From Aureobasidium sp. EXF-3400 (taxonomy: Eukaryota; Ascomycota; Dothideomycetes; Dothideales; Saccotheciaceae): a stretch of 64,000 nt of DNA. The stretch is from the NCBI GenBank assembly GCA_024195585.1, contig SWBL01000122.1:62001-126000 (forward strand), in the 5' to 3' direction. Position numbers and translations under genes: made by a program. Shown in pieces: positions 33,659 to 44,474 of this stretch (positions within the stretch are counted from its first letter, which is position 1; the number at the start of each line of letters is the position of its first letter). The notes beneath the pieces are model-generated. The model was not told the DNA's origin. It worked only from the letters and a program-made list of their open reading frames with translations, and did no database searches.

Positions 33659-35314
33659 TCAACGGCCAAACTTCTTCAGCTCCAACCATCTGAGAGGAGG
33701 GTAGAATAGAGCCGCCCAGGCGAAACCGACATAGTTTCCCATCTAGTTACAATTAGCATGTTGCGCCTTTGTGGTGTCTTCGTTCCACTTACGTCACCGC
33801 CATATTCTCCAACTTGCTTGGCAATAGGACCAATATACCAGACCTGCGCCATAGAAAGAATTGCTGTTTCGAGTCAGAGGATGCATTTAAAGATGGCACG
33901 GCTGAAACTCACCTCCAGCCCAGCCAATAAGAAAAGCAATGATGGCGGCAATGCCAATGGGCATCTTGCTCTTTTCGTTCCATGAGTTCCAGTCGAAACC
34001 AAGACCTCTCCAGGTACGGAAGATGTACTGTTCTTCAAGACAGATAGCAATCCAGATTGATACCCAATAGCCCATGAGCGCAAGGAAATTGGTAAAGATT
34101 GCTGCAAGACTCTCACGACCGGCGATGGCGCATACGGTATAGATGACGACACCAACAGTGTTCCAAACAATGCGAGGCACAACAGTCATCCATTGACCAA
34201 GGACTTGGAAGTCCATGCCTGCACTGTAAGTAGGAGCGATCATGTTGGCAATCAGACCGAGAGCCACGATGACACCACAGAATTTACCGAAGCTTCCCAG
34301 GGGAGCAAAGCCTTCGACGATAAGAGCACCTTGCGAAACCTTGTACGCATCACCCCAAGAGGCATTGGTGGCAATGCCAGAGCCCAGACCAATGCCGACG
34401 ATGAAAGCGAAGGTAAATGACAAAGCCAAACCACACATGGTGACTGAGAAGATCTTCCAGCGAGGAGTCTCCTCTGGATAGTAGACGAAGAAGTCGGCTG
34501 CTCCGCCCGCATATGTGATAGCCGCAGACAGGCACAAACTGAAGAAAGACAAGCGGTTACCGATGATAGTCAGATGACCGCCACTGGAGGGTGTCTCAAG
34601 ATCGAATTTTGGTCCAGCAACACCAGCGAGCAGAGAGAGAACAATGAGTTGGGGGAGCCATGCGTAACGCTCGTAGAAGTGGAAGACACTGTAGCCAAAG
34701 ATGGTGACGGCCCAAGTCAGGACGGCAACAATTACGATACCAACGATGACCGAGAGTGAACCATGAGGCGAGACAGCAGAGAGGATCTGACCAGCTACTA
34801 CTGCATCGATCAAGCAGTAGCCAAGCAAGACGATAATGTTGAGAATAACAACCAGTTTAGCTGGATACCAGCCCATGGTGTAGCGAGCGAAGACCATACT
34901 TCTGTTACCACTGACAGGTCCGAAGGTGGCAATGTAGGCAACTGGGAGGCATCCGACAAGCATGCCGAAGACAGCACACAGAGAACAGTCCAAAAACGAA
35001 AGGTAGTAAACAGCTGGACCGAGCATTCCAAGGGTGATGTTGTTGGCAGCGAGATTGACACTGAACCACAGAAGACCGACCTGAGAGTAACCCAGGTTTC
35101 TCAAGCTGTGGCGTTCGTTTGGCATGACGCGTTGGATACCGCGAGCCTCCAGGTTGTAGTGGGCCAAGCTGTGCTCAAGGTTCTTGATGTATCGCCTCAA
35201 GCCAGAAGGACCACCAGCAAGAGTGGATTCATCGTCGACTTCGGCTGGCATAAGGGAAGGGCCATCTTTCTCGAGGTCCTTGGTTGGCCTTCTCATCTGA
35301 GACTGTTCGTCCAT
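33659..35314 (-). CDS. NCS1 purine-cytosine permease (Fcy2/FcyB-like)
   Basis: Three exons, 35314-33913, 33863-33793 and 33742-33659, are joined across introns of 49 and 50 nt, giving 518 aa. NCS1 permeases import purines and cytosine with protons across the plasma membrane. The protein has a hydrophilic N-terminus (ending NLEARGIQRV) and about twelve membrane helices. Fcy-type motifs include WFSVNLAANNITLGMLGP, a helix-3 loop TFGPVSGNRSM, AADFFVYYPEETPRWKIF and APTYSAG. The two small last exons encode ILSMAQVWYIGPIAKQVGEYGGD and a basic end (LRWLELKKFGR), the expected terminus. The gene is divergent from DOM34, with 689 bp between ATGs. Confidence 0.93.
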
Positions 35315-36003
35315 GGTGAGGTTCCTGTATAGGCGTCAGCCCTCAAGACAGACAGGAGGAAGAAGTTGATAAAGCATGATTCTTTCGCAGGTATTATCCT
35401 GAAATCAAGTTCAACCGTGTTTCTCAGAACAAACGACATATTTTTGCAAGTCGATTGAACACCGGTTCATGCTCTACGTTACCTGGTACCTCGGCCTTGA
35501 TAAATGGATAATTCCCTGCTGTTGGACATCATGACTATTGCAGTCCGTACTTTATAGGTGTGTTGTGCGTGAGAGCAGTCAACGATGAGATCAATTGATG
35601 TTGCGAGATGAAAAGCGAACAATTTTTTAAGATACAGATACAAAAAGGAAATGTTGAGAAGGAGCAGGTGAGTCGAAGGTTCTCCGGCCTCGCTCGACGA
35701 GCCGCGTTTTTTCGCAAGATCAGACTCCGACCAATAAGACAGCATCACTATGACCACAACCTTATCGCGTCAAACATGTTTGTATGGGCGTTGGCCCAGG
35801 CGAGCTGGACATGATGCATTTGTAGAGCAAATATTTGGTTTGTGGGACCACCTTGGGACAATTCAAGGTGGTTCAAGATCAGCAGAGCAGCTCGCCGAAG
35901 GACGACGAGTCGCAAATCCACCTTCGTCATCGGCCACTTGGAGAAATCAAGCGGCGCTTTCTTCTAAACTTTGACTCTTCCACCACAACTCCACAAACAC
36001 GAA
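35315..36003. promoter_or_regulatory. Divergent intergenic region, permease / DOM34
   Basis: 689 bp holding both promoters. No coding sequence or clear regulatory motif recognised. Open frames entering from the DOM34 side start at non-ATG codons. Confidence 0.4.
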
Positions 36004-37239
36004 ATGAGACTAATCAAACAGAGTATCGAGAAGAAAGATGGCTCAGGCAGTGCGACTCTCCTGCCTGAGGAGCCCGAGGACATGTGGCATGCATACAATC
36101 TCATCCGACCAACTGATCTTCTTCGCGCCTCGGCCATTCGCCGCGTCACAACAGAGTCCATGACGGGTTCAAGTACTTCCAAGAGAGTCCAAACCACCTT
36201 GACCCTCCGTGTCACCTCTCTGGACTTTGATCCGCAAGCTGCTCAGCTGCACGTCAGCGGTACCGTCGCCGAAGAGAACGAATGGGTCAAGCGTGGCTCT
36301 TACCACACCCTCGATCTTGAGCTGCAGCGCAACTTTACTCTCGAGAAGGCCGATGGCTGGGACAGCATCGCTCTCGACATCCTGAAAGAGTCAATCGACC
36401 AAACACAAAAGGCCGAGCTATGGGCTGTCGTCATGCAAGAAGGTCTTGCCAACATCTGTCTAGTCACAAACCACCAGACTATCTTGCGCCAACGTGTTGA
36501 GACTGCCTTGCCTAAGAAGCGTCCTGGCAAACCCAGCGCTGATCACGACAAAGCTACCCAACGTTTCTTTTCCACCATCCTCGAATCCCTTCTTCGTCAA
36601 CTCAACATGGCCGACTTGAAACCATTACTGTTAGCGAGTCCCGGTTTCACCGCGACCGCTTTCCAACAATACATCAAGACGACCGCGTCTACAAAAGCCG
36701 ATAAGAATCTAACAGCTCTTGCTGCAAAGACTATTGTCGCACACTCTGCTAGCGGTCACCTGCACTCGCTTGCTGAGGTCATGGCCTCTCCTGCAGTCAC
36801 TGCCAAATTAAGCGATACTCGTTTCGCAAAGGAGACGGCCCTTATGGACAAGTTCTTTGACCTACTCAGAAAAGACGACGGCCGTGCGTGGTACGGTCCA
36901 AAAGAAGTTGAGTCTGCTGTTGAGAAGGGTGCCGTGGGGAGAGGCGGTGGTGCCTTACTCATCTCAAACTCACTCTTTAGAGCTCAGGATGTCGCAATAA
37001 GAAGACGCTGGGTGTCTCTGGTTGATAAAGTCAGCCAGGAACACGGAGGCGACGTCAAAGTTCTCAGCAGTATGCACGAAAGCGGCAAGCGCTTAGAAGG
37101 CCTTGGTGGCATTGCTGCTATCCTTACTTTCCCCATTGAGGACATGGACGACGTCGATGGTGGAGAAGACATTGACGTAGAAGAGCCGGCTAACGGCATC
37201 GAAGGAAGACCAGGAATGCATGAAGATATTGAGATATAG
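36004..37239 (+). CDS. dom34: Ribosome rescue factor Dom34/Pelota
   Basis: Dom34 works with the GTPase Hbs1 to split stalled ribosomes in no-go and nonstop mRNA decay. A single exon of 411 aa starts MRLIKQSIEKKDGSGSATLLPEEPEDMWHAYNLI, the typical Sm-like N-domain. The central eRF1_2-like domain (WAVVMQEGLANICLVTN) lacks the GGQ of true release factors, as expected. The C-terminal eRF1_3-like domain includes AWYGPKEVESAVEKGAVGRGGGALLISNSLFR and a Gly-rich IAAILTFP end. The acidic tail GGEDIDVEEP is also usual. No oddities. Confidence 0.96.
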   Translation: MRLIKQSIEKKDGSGSATLLPEEPEDMWHAYNLIRPTDLLRASAIRRVTTESMTGSSTSKRVQTTLTLRVTSLDFDPQAAQLHVSGTVAEENEWVKRGSYHTLDLELQRNFTLEKADGWDSIALDILKESIDQTQKAELWAVVMQEGLANICLVTNHQTILRQRVETALPKKRPGKPSADHDKATQRFFSTILESLLRQLNMADLKPLLLASPGFTATAFQQYIKTTASTKADKNLTALAAKTIVAHSASGHLHSLAEVMASPAVTAKLSDTRFAKETALMDKFFDLLRKDDGRAWYGPKEVESAVEKGAVGRGGGALLISNSLFRAQDVAIRRRWVSLVDKVSQEHGGDVKVLSSMHESGKRLEGLGGIAAILTFPIEDMDDVDGGEDIDVEEPANGIEGRPGMHEDIEI

Positions 37240-39174
37240 AGTATCATGACAAACGAAATGACGACGAGACGATAGACCGAGAAGAATATACATTCGATCC
37301 AAGACTTCGCCCCCGGAGTGGGGAAACAGCCAGCACAGCCTACAAAGGATTCTAGCATCATGCCTTGTTTTTAAGGAGACCGGTATACTGCGCCTCGATG
37401 GACAGGCTGCGCATTCTCCACACCAGATGGAAGAGTGAAGGCTCAAGATTCAGTCCGACTTGGTGTCAACTCTACAGCGCTAAACCTCTGAAGCTTCATT
37501 CGTGCTTTTTCTTGAAGCGACTCTTGCAAGAAAAGTTTCGGCCTGAGCAGCTCGGCTGCAGAAAAAACCAAATCACCCAGGTGGAATCATCTGGTGATCA
37601 TGTTTGTAGGTTCCGATTTCGTGGCAGTAGGTTGGAGGGCTTTCCCAGCCACCGCGACAGCACCTGCCTCTTTCGCACATTCACCTGCTATAGCATATTC
37701 CTTCCTATCTAACAAGCTTTTCTCAAGTTATTGAGATTCCAAATTCCCTATGCAGCAATACATACGTCGGCGGGCTGTCAGACCGCTTTTACTGAGTAAG
37801 GTAGGTACTCGGTCCAAGGGGCCGGCAACCGGTCAGGCATCCATGTTCTTCCCGCTGCTTGCGATACTCTCTCTATCGGATACCTCTTTGAGATATAAAG
37901 ACATCCAGACCAGTGATCAGCCTTGTTTCAGCATAAGCATAACGCATATGTCTCATTCAAAGTTCGAGAGGCTGGATGGTGGTGAGGGTAATATATTAAC
38001 CGCCATTCTTGAAACACACCACAGCCATGCAGCCAGGAACGGAGTATTAGTCTACATTCCTTCCAATGCGATCTATTTTGAGAGCAATATACACGACTAA
38101 CCAGCGGTGATGCCCCCGCATAATGTAGTTTATTTTTACCCTCCTATCTTGCTACACACCTTACCATGACCTGTCAGTCGATCAGCCGGATGCTGCTTAC
38201 TCGTGAATAGACCAATCATTCGCCTTGAAACATTGCGAAATGCGTGTTATGGTGGGGTGTCCAGTTTTCCAATCGAAGATAGACCCCACGCCAATTCATC
38301 TCCTCCCTGCCGCACATCATCGTATGCGATCGGGTCTGAGATGTCTGCAAAATTGGTAAACGCTCTACGAAGCCTACTCAATTATACAGTGACATGTAGT
38401 CAATCCGGATTTCGCAGAACCTTTTACCTGTATCTATTTCGGGACCAAGACTCCCAAGTTCTTCCTTCAAAAGCGAGATAGAGGTTGACGAGCACTGTAC
38501 CACTCACCATGTTCCGACGAAGGAAACATACCCCAGCCGGTCTACAAACTTTGAAGTATGCAAAACGACGACGCATAAGCCTACGTAGCTCTCCCGTCGG
38601 AGTACATTATCCATGTCAGATCATGACGACCAATGACTTCTGACAGCGCGCGTGTCTTGCGCCCAGGAGCTTCGTACTGCGGTTGCTCCCGAGCACGTCC
38701 CGCTACCACGGGAGGTCCACCATTTTCAATTTAGATACATGGCGCGCTTATGCACTGGGCGTGTATGGAAAGTCGGCGTGCCTCAGTGTAGCAAAACTCT
38801 CCAAAGGTCAATGGTGCTTGTGTCTCGCCCAACAGCCGCACAGAGAGTCTATTGATCCTTCAGAGACATTGTCCTGGGAGTCGTTGTGTTCTCAAAATAT
38901 CTCACCTCCATTAGTTCGGCAGAGGCTCAGACATGGAGGCTCAGTCCGTCGTCTTTCGGCATGCTAACGTCAAGCCTGCCACCGATCCTACAAAATGACC
39001 AACGTGCCCGTCCACTGTTACTCAGGCAGGTACCACCCACAACATCAGCATCATCCACCAACATTCAAGTATCTCTTCAAATCCTTCAAGACTAGAGTTT
39101 GTTGTTCGTTTCCCACTCAGTGTTTCAAGCCATCAAACCTCAATTCATAACAACAACGACTCATCATCCTCACC
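37240..39174. other. Long intergenic region
   Basis: About 1.9 kb upstream of the Myb-like gene. Open frames up to 116 codons exist (for example from the ATG at 37750), but they show no motif, homology pattern or splice logic. I support nothing here beyond the promoter role. Confidence 0.45.
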
Positions 39175-40287
39175 ATGGACCAATTCGAGTCTACAACGTC
39201 GAGTGAGAAGAATGTGTGTACAGATGGCTACCCAACAGCATGGTGTGCACCGACACCTGTATGTTTCGACAACTGCCCATCACGTAGGAACATTTACTCA
39301 TCCTTCCAGCTTACCTACAACACTCCATTCATGACACCGTTTCCTTCATTCAACCAATATGACATGACTGGATTCGCTACTGGCACAGCTCAATGGCCAA
39401 CTCCACCGACATACAACGACCTAGCCATTCTTCCACCAAGCCATGCAAACAACAACCTGATCGAGAGACCTCGCAGCAGCCCCAGCACATTTGGACCCCC
39501 GCCCAACGAGATGTTGTGGCCGGAGAACCCGCTGGGCATTCGTTTTCCTATGACTGAACCTCAAATGGTCCCGGCTAGGACTGGTGTTCTCACAGAGACT
39601 TATCAGACTCCTGCAGCAGAGTTCACTACCCCAAGCCCACCACAGAGGCGCAGCTCAGCAGACACTCAACGCTACTACCCGTCGATCGCTCCCAATCCTG
39701 CCGGCCTGGTTTCAAAACGCCGTCAAGAACAGGAAGATGAGGAAGCCATGCTCCGCTCAAACTCCAAGCGCCGCAAGCGCACACCATCGCTTGAATGCCT
39801 CAGTGACGAAGAGCGTCTTCTGATCACATTGAAAGAAGACGAAGCCCTGCCCTGGAAGGAGATTGCTGCTCGTTTCAGCAACCAACTGGGTCAGTCAATC
39901 ACCGTTGCTACACTGCAGATGCGGTACCTTCGCCTGAGACAGCGATTCCGAAATTGGGAGGAGCGCGACATTGAGGCGTTGAGACAAGCGCACGAGTACT
40001 GGGAGAAGTGCAAGTGGGACATTATCAGTGCAAAGGTAAGTCACAATCAACTTCAGGGCTTCTATAATGTTTCTGACAGCGTACAGATGCTTGAGTTTGG
40101 TGTTGAAGAAAAGTGGCCTTCAAGACACTGCTCCCGCAAGTGGGCGGACATCGCGCCTCAGCATATGCACACCAGGGGCCAGACCCCCCAACAGCACACG
40201 CCTTCGTCTCATCAACACACTCCGACACCTCATTATGCCACTATGGCTGAAGGCTTCCCCACCTACGGATATGCCCTTTCTCTCTGA
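39175..40287 (+). CDS. Myb/SANT-like putative DNA-binding protein
   Basis: Exons 39175-40035 and 40087-40287 give 353 aa. The intervening 51 nt (GTAAGT...GTACAG) is a multiple of three without a stop, so an unspliced 370-aa form is possible. The N-terminal half is Pro/Thr/Ser-rich. A basic stretch (SKRRKRTPS) precedes a Myb-like helical region: LSDEERLLITLKEDEALPWKEIAARF, then RYLRLRQRFRNW and a second helical unit ending EKWPSRHCSRKWADI, with spaced aromatics as in SANT repeats. The C-terminus is a His/Gln/Pro-rich tail. A nuclear transcription factor is likely. Targets are unknown, and this is not a known named family to me. Confidence 0.78.
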   Translation: MDQFESTTSSEKNVCTDGYPTAWCAPTPVCFDNCPSRRNIYSSFQLTYNTPFMTPFPSFNQYDMTGFATGTAQWPTPPTYNDLAILPPSHANNNLIERPRSSPSTFGPPPNEMLWPENPLGIRFPMTEPQMVPARTGVLTETYQTPAAEFTTPSPPQRRSSADTQRYYPSIAPNPAGLVSKRRQEQEDEEAMLRSNSKRRKRTPSLECLSDEERLLITLKEDEALPWKEIAARFSNQLGQSITVATLQMRYLRLRQRFRNWEERDIEALRQAHEYWEKCKWDIISAKVSHNQLQGFYNVSDSVQMLEFGVEEKWPSRHCSRKWADIAPQHMHTRGQTPQQHTPSSHQHTPTPHYATMAEGFPTYGYALSL

Positions 40288-41169
40288 ACATGTTTCGTCA
40301 ATTCTTTGTTCCTGGTTTGGGAAAGGAAAAAAGCATCGCACAACACTCTGCATACTCGCATCGGCACCATCATGAATTTTCCGACCTTGCATTTGCATCT
40401 GCATGTTCTCCGGAGTTACTGGTTTTCTTGGTTTTTACCTTCGTTCTTCTCATGGTTCCTGCATCGTACTCTGGATTGTTTCTCTGTTTCTTGTTCAAAG
40501 ATACCCATCAATCGCTCGCTTCTCTTCCCATTCGTTGGCCATTGGTCACTTGATTTTCTCAATTTCTCTTACAAAGGCTGCTTGTTTTTGATTTCAAGAT
40601 ACCCTCTACCACTCGTTTTTGATTGGCACATTTTTCGCATTGCATGTTCGCTCGAGATACCCTCATCACTCGCTTTATTAGCATCTGCTTTGGTATACAT
40701 AGCGCTTGGTTACATAGACACTTTTTTCTCTTCGCCCATAGAGATATATCGAAAGCTCTTTCTCGCACCTTTTTCTGCAAGCGTAATCAATGTGACACAA
40801 AAAAGGCTGAGAAACAAAAATCTCCGATCCCAGGTTCTTGGGACCCTTGTTTTCTGGAGAGGCGGACGCCACTCAAGCCTTTTACTCGATAACAGGGAAC
40901 CAAATATAGGTTTGGGGACTTTGCTGCTCTTGCTTTGCCGGCATGGATTTACGCATCTTGTGCATGCATGTCAGATTCCATGGGAAATGACTTGCACCAC
41001 AAGGTCTTTGTCCGTCCAATCAACATGCATCGGATGTTTTTATTGCTGTGTCACTGTTATCGCATTTTGGTTTCTGTTCACCGATCCCATCGTCTTCTAT
41101 TCGAACGCGATGTAGCAATGTCATACGACACAGACTTCAGTATATATTTGCTTCAGACACTATGTAATA
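40288..41169. other. 3' flank between convergent genes
   Basis: About 880 bp, pyrimidine-rich on the plus strand. It is open for about 270 codons in one frame (40306-41115), but the first codon is TTG and the translation is dominated by Phe, Leu, Ser and Cys, as expected of T-rich noncoding DNA. Probably the long 3' UTR of the Myb-like gene. Confidence 0.5.
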
Positions 41170-43291
41170 CTAGAACAGATCTGTCATGGCACCTAGATGA
41201 TAATAACGTTAGTACAAAATCCTGCTACGATGATGAGAACAACTTACCATGACTAGCATCGCCAACCAGACGCTGGTATTTGGCCAGCACACCGCGAGTG
41301 ACGTTTGATCTAGGCTTCTTCCACTCCTTCATTCTCTGCTGGATTTCCTCATCTGACACATCCATAGACAGAGTGTTGTTAGTGGCATCGATAGTGATCA
41401 TATCGCCGTCGCGAACAATAGCAATGGGGCCTCCCACAGCAGCCTCAGGGCAAATATGACCGACGATAAAACCGTGCGATGCACCACTGTATCTACCATC
41501 CGTGATCAAAGCGACGTTTGTGAGCTTGGCACCCATGATAGCTGCACTGGCCTTGAGTTGCTCGGGCATACCGGGTCCACCTTTAGGTCCCTCGTAGCGA
41601 ACAACAATGACGAGGTTTTCGTGACGAGGAATCTGGCCTTTGTTGAGGGCATCGTCGAGTTCGTGCTCTTTGTTGAAGACACGAGCCTTGCCGGTGAAGC
41701 TCATGCCTTCCTTGCCTGTGATTTTGGCTACGGCACCTTCGGGTGCGAGGTTTCCGCGCAGAATCTCGATATGGCCGGTAGGTTTGATGGGATTATCGAG
41801 GCTGCGGATTATTTCCTGACCTTGGGGGAGAGAGTCGAATGAAGCGACGTTCTCGGCCAGAGTCTTGCCGGTGATAGTAGGGACGCTGCCGTCAAGAAGA
41901 CCTCCTGCAATGAGCAACTTCATAACAGATGGGATGCCACCGATGTCGTATAGATCGGCCATCAAGTACTTTCCTGAGGGTGCCATGTTTGCGATGAATG
42001 GGATACGGTTCGAAACTCTCTGGAAGTCGTCGAGGGATAGATCCACACCTGCAGTACCAGCCATAGCAAGAAGATGAAGCACACCGTTTGTGCTGCCTCC
42101 GAGTGCCATCATCATTACCAGAGCATTCTCAAAAGATTTTTTAGTTAGCAAGTCAAGAGGACGAATGTTCTTCTCCATGCAGATCTTGATTGCCTCTGCT
42201 GCCTTCTGACACTCACGCATCTTGGCTGGTGAAGTTGCGGGTGTGCTTGAAGATCCAGGAAGAGACAGACCAAGAGTTTCGATTGCCATAGCCATAGTGT
42301 TTGCTGTGAACATACCACCACAAGCTCCAGAACCAGGACATGCGTTTCTCTCAATATCGGTCAAGATTTCGTCCTTGGTAATTGAAGGGTCGTCTGGATT
42401 TTTGAGTGTGTCGAAGTTGTAAGCACCATGTGCCTCTGCTTCATGTCAGTAGGGAAAAGCATAGCGGACATGGGTACGTACCGTAGCACGTTGTGATGTT
42501 AATTGTCTTCCTGAGTGTCTTTGAATATCCAGGGTTGATAGTACCACCGTAGATCATTACAGAGGGTCTATTGTGCCTGGCCATTGCCATCTGAACCACG
42601 GCTTAGTTTCGAGCGGCTGCTTTTGACTTAACAGGTACTTACCACTACACCTGGCATATTCTTGTCGCATCCGGGAATAGAGATGTTGGCGTCATGGAAT
42701 TGAGCACATGTGATAGTCTCGATACTGTCTGCAATAATCTCTCGAGTCTGTAGAGAAAAGCGCATTCCTTCGCCACCCCTTTTTCCGATTAGCTGTATTC
42801 CAAGATGACCTTCCGGACGACTCACATGGTAATGCCATCTGACACTCCGATTGTGCCGTACTGCCATCCGATCATGTCCTGCTTCTCAACTGCTTGCTTC
42901 ACAAGTTTTCCTAGATCGTGTACTAACAGCTACGTCAGTACTCTTGTTGTTGTCTTTGTCATCAGTTTTGCCTACAATGGTTGCTTGATCTTTGTCAGTA
43001 TTTTTTCTAAATCGTGATGAATTGAGTCACTTACTTGCAAGGATTGCCCTCCCACCAAACAGAGGCAATGCCGACCTGAGGAGCCGTCTTCATCATTTTC
43101 TCGTTTGGCACACCTGCTGCGTACAGCATTGCCTGAGCTCCAGGAAAGTCATGACCTTTAGTCAAAGTTGAAGAGTATTTGTTCAAAATTGGCGTGCCAT
43201 CCTCATATTTGGCATCGTCAGGGAGATGAGGAAAGCTCAGAAGACGTGGTTCTTCTGGCTGGAATTGTGCTTTGAGATTCTCGGGATCCAT
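41170..43291 (-). CDS. Dihydroxy-acid dehydratase, IlvD/Ilv3 family
   Basis: DHAD makes 2-keto acids for valine, leucine and isoleucine synthesis with an Fe-S cluster. I join seven exons: 43291-43035, 42983-42976, 42922-42826, 42778-42643, 42590-42482, 42435-41248 and 41192-41170. They give 605 aa. Cluster cysteines are visible in [16 protein letters not shown] and [40 protein letters not shown] and [12 protein letters not shown] are family blocks. Exon 2 is only 8 nt (CAACCATT) and is required to read [14 protein letters not shown] across the first cysteine. The last intron adds GAMTDLF, like the VGDASHG-x-x-TD end of this DHAD type. The start at [10 protein letters not shown] is chosen by family length. 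An in-frame ATG at 43459 would add 56 residues. No clear mitochondrial presequence is seen. It may be a paralog of the main Ilv3. Confidence 0.92.
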
Positions 43292-44474
43292 GGCTAGTGT
43301 CTTCTGAAAGTTTGGAATGTACAGATTTCGGTTTCTCTCAGTCTTCTCAGCAAACAATGGGAGAATAACTCCGTGTCGAAGGGAGTGTAGTTGTAGTTTT
43401 GACCTTTTTCTCTCATCCCATTCGTCAAGTGGATCGTCGGCCTTCTCACCTCTCGTCATGCCCCGCGCACCCCACAGTCCAGAGCCGAAGACGGCCGCTC
43501 GCTTGCTCCCGAGGGCGCTCGGTGAAGCTTTCTACCGAAGGGTGGAAGCAAGGAGATGAGGCTCTTCTGTTGGTTTCAAGCCTCTTGAGTGCCTTCCGAT
43601 CATCGTTCACGTCAACACATCAAAAGATGATGCAGAATACAGCGACTCTGGTTCAAATCTCGTGATATCATCAGACTCGCTGAACAACCAAGAAAATGGC
43701 ATAGCCTTGGACACAATGCGCAATTCAGCTATGCGTGCTTGTGTTGTGCAATTGATGGACAGCAGGGCTGAGAAGGCTGGGGGCATTGAGGGTACCTGAA
43801 AGAACAGCTCATTATCTCCTGAGCCTTGCGAGATTTGAACGATTTCAAGTCAAGACCAACCTGGTCACAGACGCTCCAGGATTGGTACACGTGCATATAA
43901 GGTTGTACGGATGTCGAAACCGATGTGTCTAAGGCAAGATCTGTCAGAGCCGGTCTTCTCATGGTCCAATGAGCTGGCAAATCGAGACCACCACTCAGAA
44001 TTGGACACGCTCTATCCGGGGACATGGAATCAACATCGGTGTGATGTGTTCTAGAAAAAGAGTAATATAACGGCCGTGAGACTTGATATTTGTCGTGATA
44101 CTAAAGAAAGAAGGGTGGTTGACCAGTGGTTCCGCCCACATTTCTGTCTCCGCGCAATCATTGGTCGCATCTTTCATGCCAATCCTACCTGTATCGCATC
44201 GCTTTGAACCTCTTCGTTCAACACCGTCTTCAAAGACAACGCACTAGTGCTAACTGAATCAGCTGAAACGGTCGTTGCGCCTTTGTACGTCGTGCATCGA
44301 TCCAGAAACATCCGTCTGCCTCGCGATTTTCTTCGCGTCGACCAAAATCTTCGACCTCTGCGTCATCGCTTCATCTCGCTTCAACACCGAAAACGCATCC
44401 TCACTCCCTAAACCGCATAACCATACTTTTCGACAAGGTTTCGGGAACCGGGCCTGTCAGCGCGTCGGAAGCAG
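43292..44474. promoter_or_regulatory. Divergent region, DHAD / hydrolase-phosphatase
   Basis: About 1.2 kb between divergent genes. Part of it (43531-43292, minus) is an open extension of the DHAD frame. A TAG at 43534 separates it from another in-frame ATG at 43603. The rest shows no coding sequence. Confidence 0.45.

Noticed and set aside
34763..35332. 189-codon plus-strand frame opposite the purine-cytosine permease
   Set aside because: Antisense shadow of transmembrane-coding sequence, with no motif.
40306..41115. 270-codon open frame downstream of the Myb-like gene
   Set aside because: It starts at TTG, is dominated by Phe/Leu/Ser/Cys from T-rich DNA, has no motif, and lies in a likely 3' UTR.
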